Source of the DNA: Dipteris shenzhenensis
Taxonomy: Eukaryota; Polypodiophyta; Polypodiopsida; Gleicheniales
DNA length: 64,000 nt
Reading direction: 5' to 3' (one strand)
NCBI GenBank assembly: GCA_047967505.1
Contig: CM106538.1
A program made the translations under genes and the position numbers. The notes under the pieces are model-generated. The model was not told where the DNA came from. It made no database searches and saw only the letters and a program-made list of their open reading frames with translations. Shown piece by piece: positions 62,550 through 64,000 of this stretch. Each line of letters begins with the position of its first letter. Position 1 is the stretch's first letter.

Positions 62550-64000
62550 CCACTTATATTGCTAGACAGGGGGAGGGGGAGTACCCCAATAAAACTCCCT
62601 TAACACATAGGGGCAATGCCCTGACCACGCATTTCAATTGCGCCAAACATTGGCCTTCTAAAGATTGCGTGGACTCAAGGACCTTAGAGATGTCCACTAG
62701 GGATGTCTTAATACCAGCCAATATGAGACCCTCAATGAACACTGACTCCCCAATATTTCAGAAGGCTAACTGATTCCTTACCAGCCAGATAGAGCAGCAA
62801 ACCACACCCCTGATATACGGCCAACATGCCTTTAGGGTTGAGGGCAGCCCATGAGAGTCACCAAGCGGAACTAATTTCCAGTTGCTACCAATCTTGAACT
62901 TGGTCATCAACCCCGATTTTCTAACAGCAGCCTCTATCTTACCCCAAATATTCCTAGACACCGAGCATCTCCACATCAGATGTTGAGTAGACTCAAAGGC
63001 CACTTCTAAACAATGGGCATTCAAGATTTACACAAATCCTTTTCGCTAATTTTGCTCTAACCGGTAACGACAGGTGGATCGGCTTCCATAAGATAAAGCT
63101 ATATTTACCACAACGACTACCACACCAAATCTCTTTAAATTTGGTTCTCCACCACCCGGCTGTTCTGCATAGACCCCATTTGGTATTTAAATCATATGCC
63201 ACCAACTGACCATTCATCAACCTCTTATATAGGGTCCTTGCCATAACTTTCCTTAACTGAACCTTTCCCACATACCACTGCAAGCCACGCCTATCCAAAA
63301 CAGTTGGAAGGCCAACTCTCAGGGATTGTTTTCAGGATTTGATGCATGAATGCAGTCTCTTGAACTGTCAAATGGAAGTTGCAGCTTATATCAACCAATG
63401 GGTACCGATCTCCCTTCCTGGGATTCCAAATCTAAAACCAACAGTGCAAACCTTCTTAAAGATACTTCTGGCAAGAGGCAAATTCAGACATGCTACCGGC
63501 TAGTTATTGAGCATCACCGCCTTACTCCACCAAATGGACTCATATAGGCTTGCATCCCCCTCAAGCCTTCGGAACATTTCCAACTGTATTTCCCTATAAT
63601 CATCTTCCAGGCTGATACTAAACCCCCAATCAAGTCAGAACCATTTATTTTCATTGGAAAATCAGAAAAGAGGCAATCATATGTGGTAAGACCTTTCCAA
63701 AACCCCACTAAGTTTGGGTTGTAACCATTCTCAAGGAACCACCTAGTCAACTCAATCCAAGGATCCACGTCTTTAAACATACGGGGGAGCCACTTATCTA
63801 TAAGAGAGACATTCTCGAGCGCCACATCCGAAAACCCTAGGCATCCTTGAAATTCAGCAGCTTTAAGCAGATTCCAGGGAATATAATGCATCCTGCACCG
63901 CCCATTATCCTCTGCCCAGAGAAAGGAGCGGAGTACCTTCTCTATTTCTAGCCACTAGCTATTACGAAAGTGCCATACCAATGCTAAGTAGGTGGTGCTT
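62550..64000 (-). mobile_element. LINE-C remnant, runs off the right edge
   Basis: Minus strand from 63891: DVALENVSLIDKWLPRMFKDVDPW (region after RT). Then zf-RVT (63298-62993: KVMARTLYKRLMNG, KEIWCGSRCGKYSFILWK, LPVRAKLAKR). Then ESTQHLMWRCSVSRNIWGKIE (62758-63024) and VRNQLAFWN, ending at a stop near 62554. Breaks at about 63000, 63310 and 62755. No poly(A) is obvious at 62540; the plus strand there is A-rich, not T-rich. Confidence 0.75.

Overview
This is a nuclear plant window made mostly of transposable elements. It has no bacterial-style operons, spliced host genes sit at its right side, and plant Ty3/gypsy, Ty1/copia, L1-type LINE and CACTA elements fill the rest. The one large PPR gene has the repeated phrasing (MYAKCGLLAKAQEVF, LPVRNAVSW, ALIAGYAEHDLG) that I associate with fern organelle editing factors, so a homosporous fern such as Ceratopteris or Adiantum is my best guess. 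That is inference, not proof.

Layout, left to right. 1-473: an LTR-like scrap with a TATA box and AATAAA. 474-9546: a minus-strand Ty3/gypsy element (GY1) with LTRs at both ends, dual RNase H and no integrase. A small non-autonomous copia-type element (4320-6589, target duplication AATTC) is nested in its protease region. 9740-13440: a decayed minus-strand LINE whose 3' part is tandemly duplicated. 13609 to about 34550: a second minus-strand Ty3/gypsy element (GY2). It was split by a nearly intact plus-strand copia (CO2, 21086-26683, target duplication GGGGA) and, inside its 5' LTR, by a more decayed plus-strand copia (CO3, 28539-34400, target duplication GTTGT). 34600-35880: another copy of the same LINE family.

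35880-43700 is the least ordinary part. I found no LTR or LINE coding sequence here, but there are several gene remnants. One is a long plus-strand gene of unknown family with a GMEKSH motif (36547-39184). One is a histone H3-variant pseudogene with a very long Ser/Glu/Pro repeat tail (39637-40597). One is a 232-bp foldback (40781-41012). One is a minus-strand unknown gene with a clean 86-bp intron (41243-42800, possibly to 43692). Almost every stop in the H3-like gene is explained by one C-to-T change in a Gln or Arg codon.

44990-45740 holds a LINE fragment and 46343-48443 a PPR-DYW pseudogene. Then come a gypsy gag scrap (49240-50120), duplicated hydrophobic reading frames (51950-53040), a copia RNase H scrap (54654-55236), a CACTA transposase remnant (55345-56262) with a possible CACTA end near 57557-57868, and a copia RT scrap (58025-58549). 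The right end has two probable host genes, an MCMDC2-like gene (59567 to about 61304, minus) and an uncharacterised acidic protein gene (61590-62456, minus). A third LINE type runs off the right edge.

The nesting gives an order of events: GY1 and GY2 are older and were then hit by the copia elements, whose LTR pairs are more alike by eye. Only the MCMDC2-like gene and perhaps the 288-residue gene look functional. CO2 is the only element close to intact.
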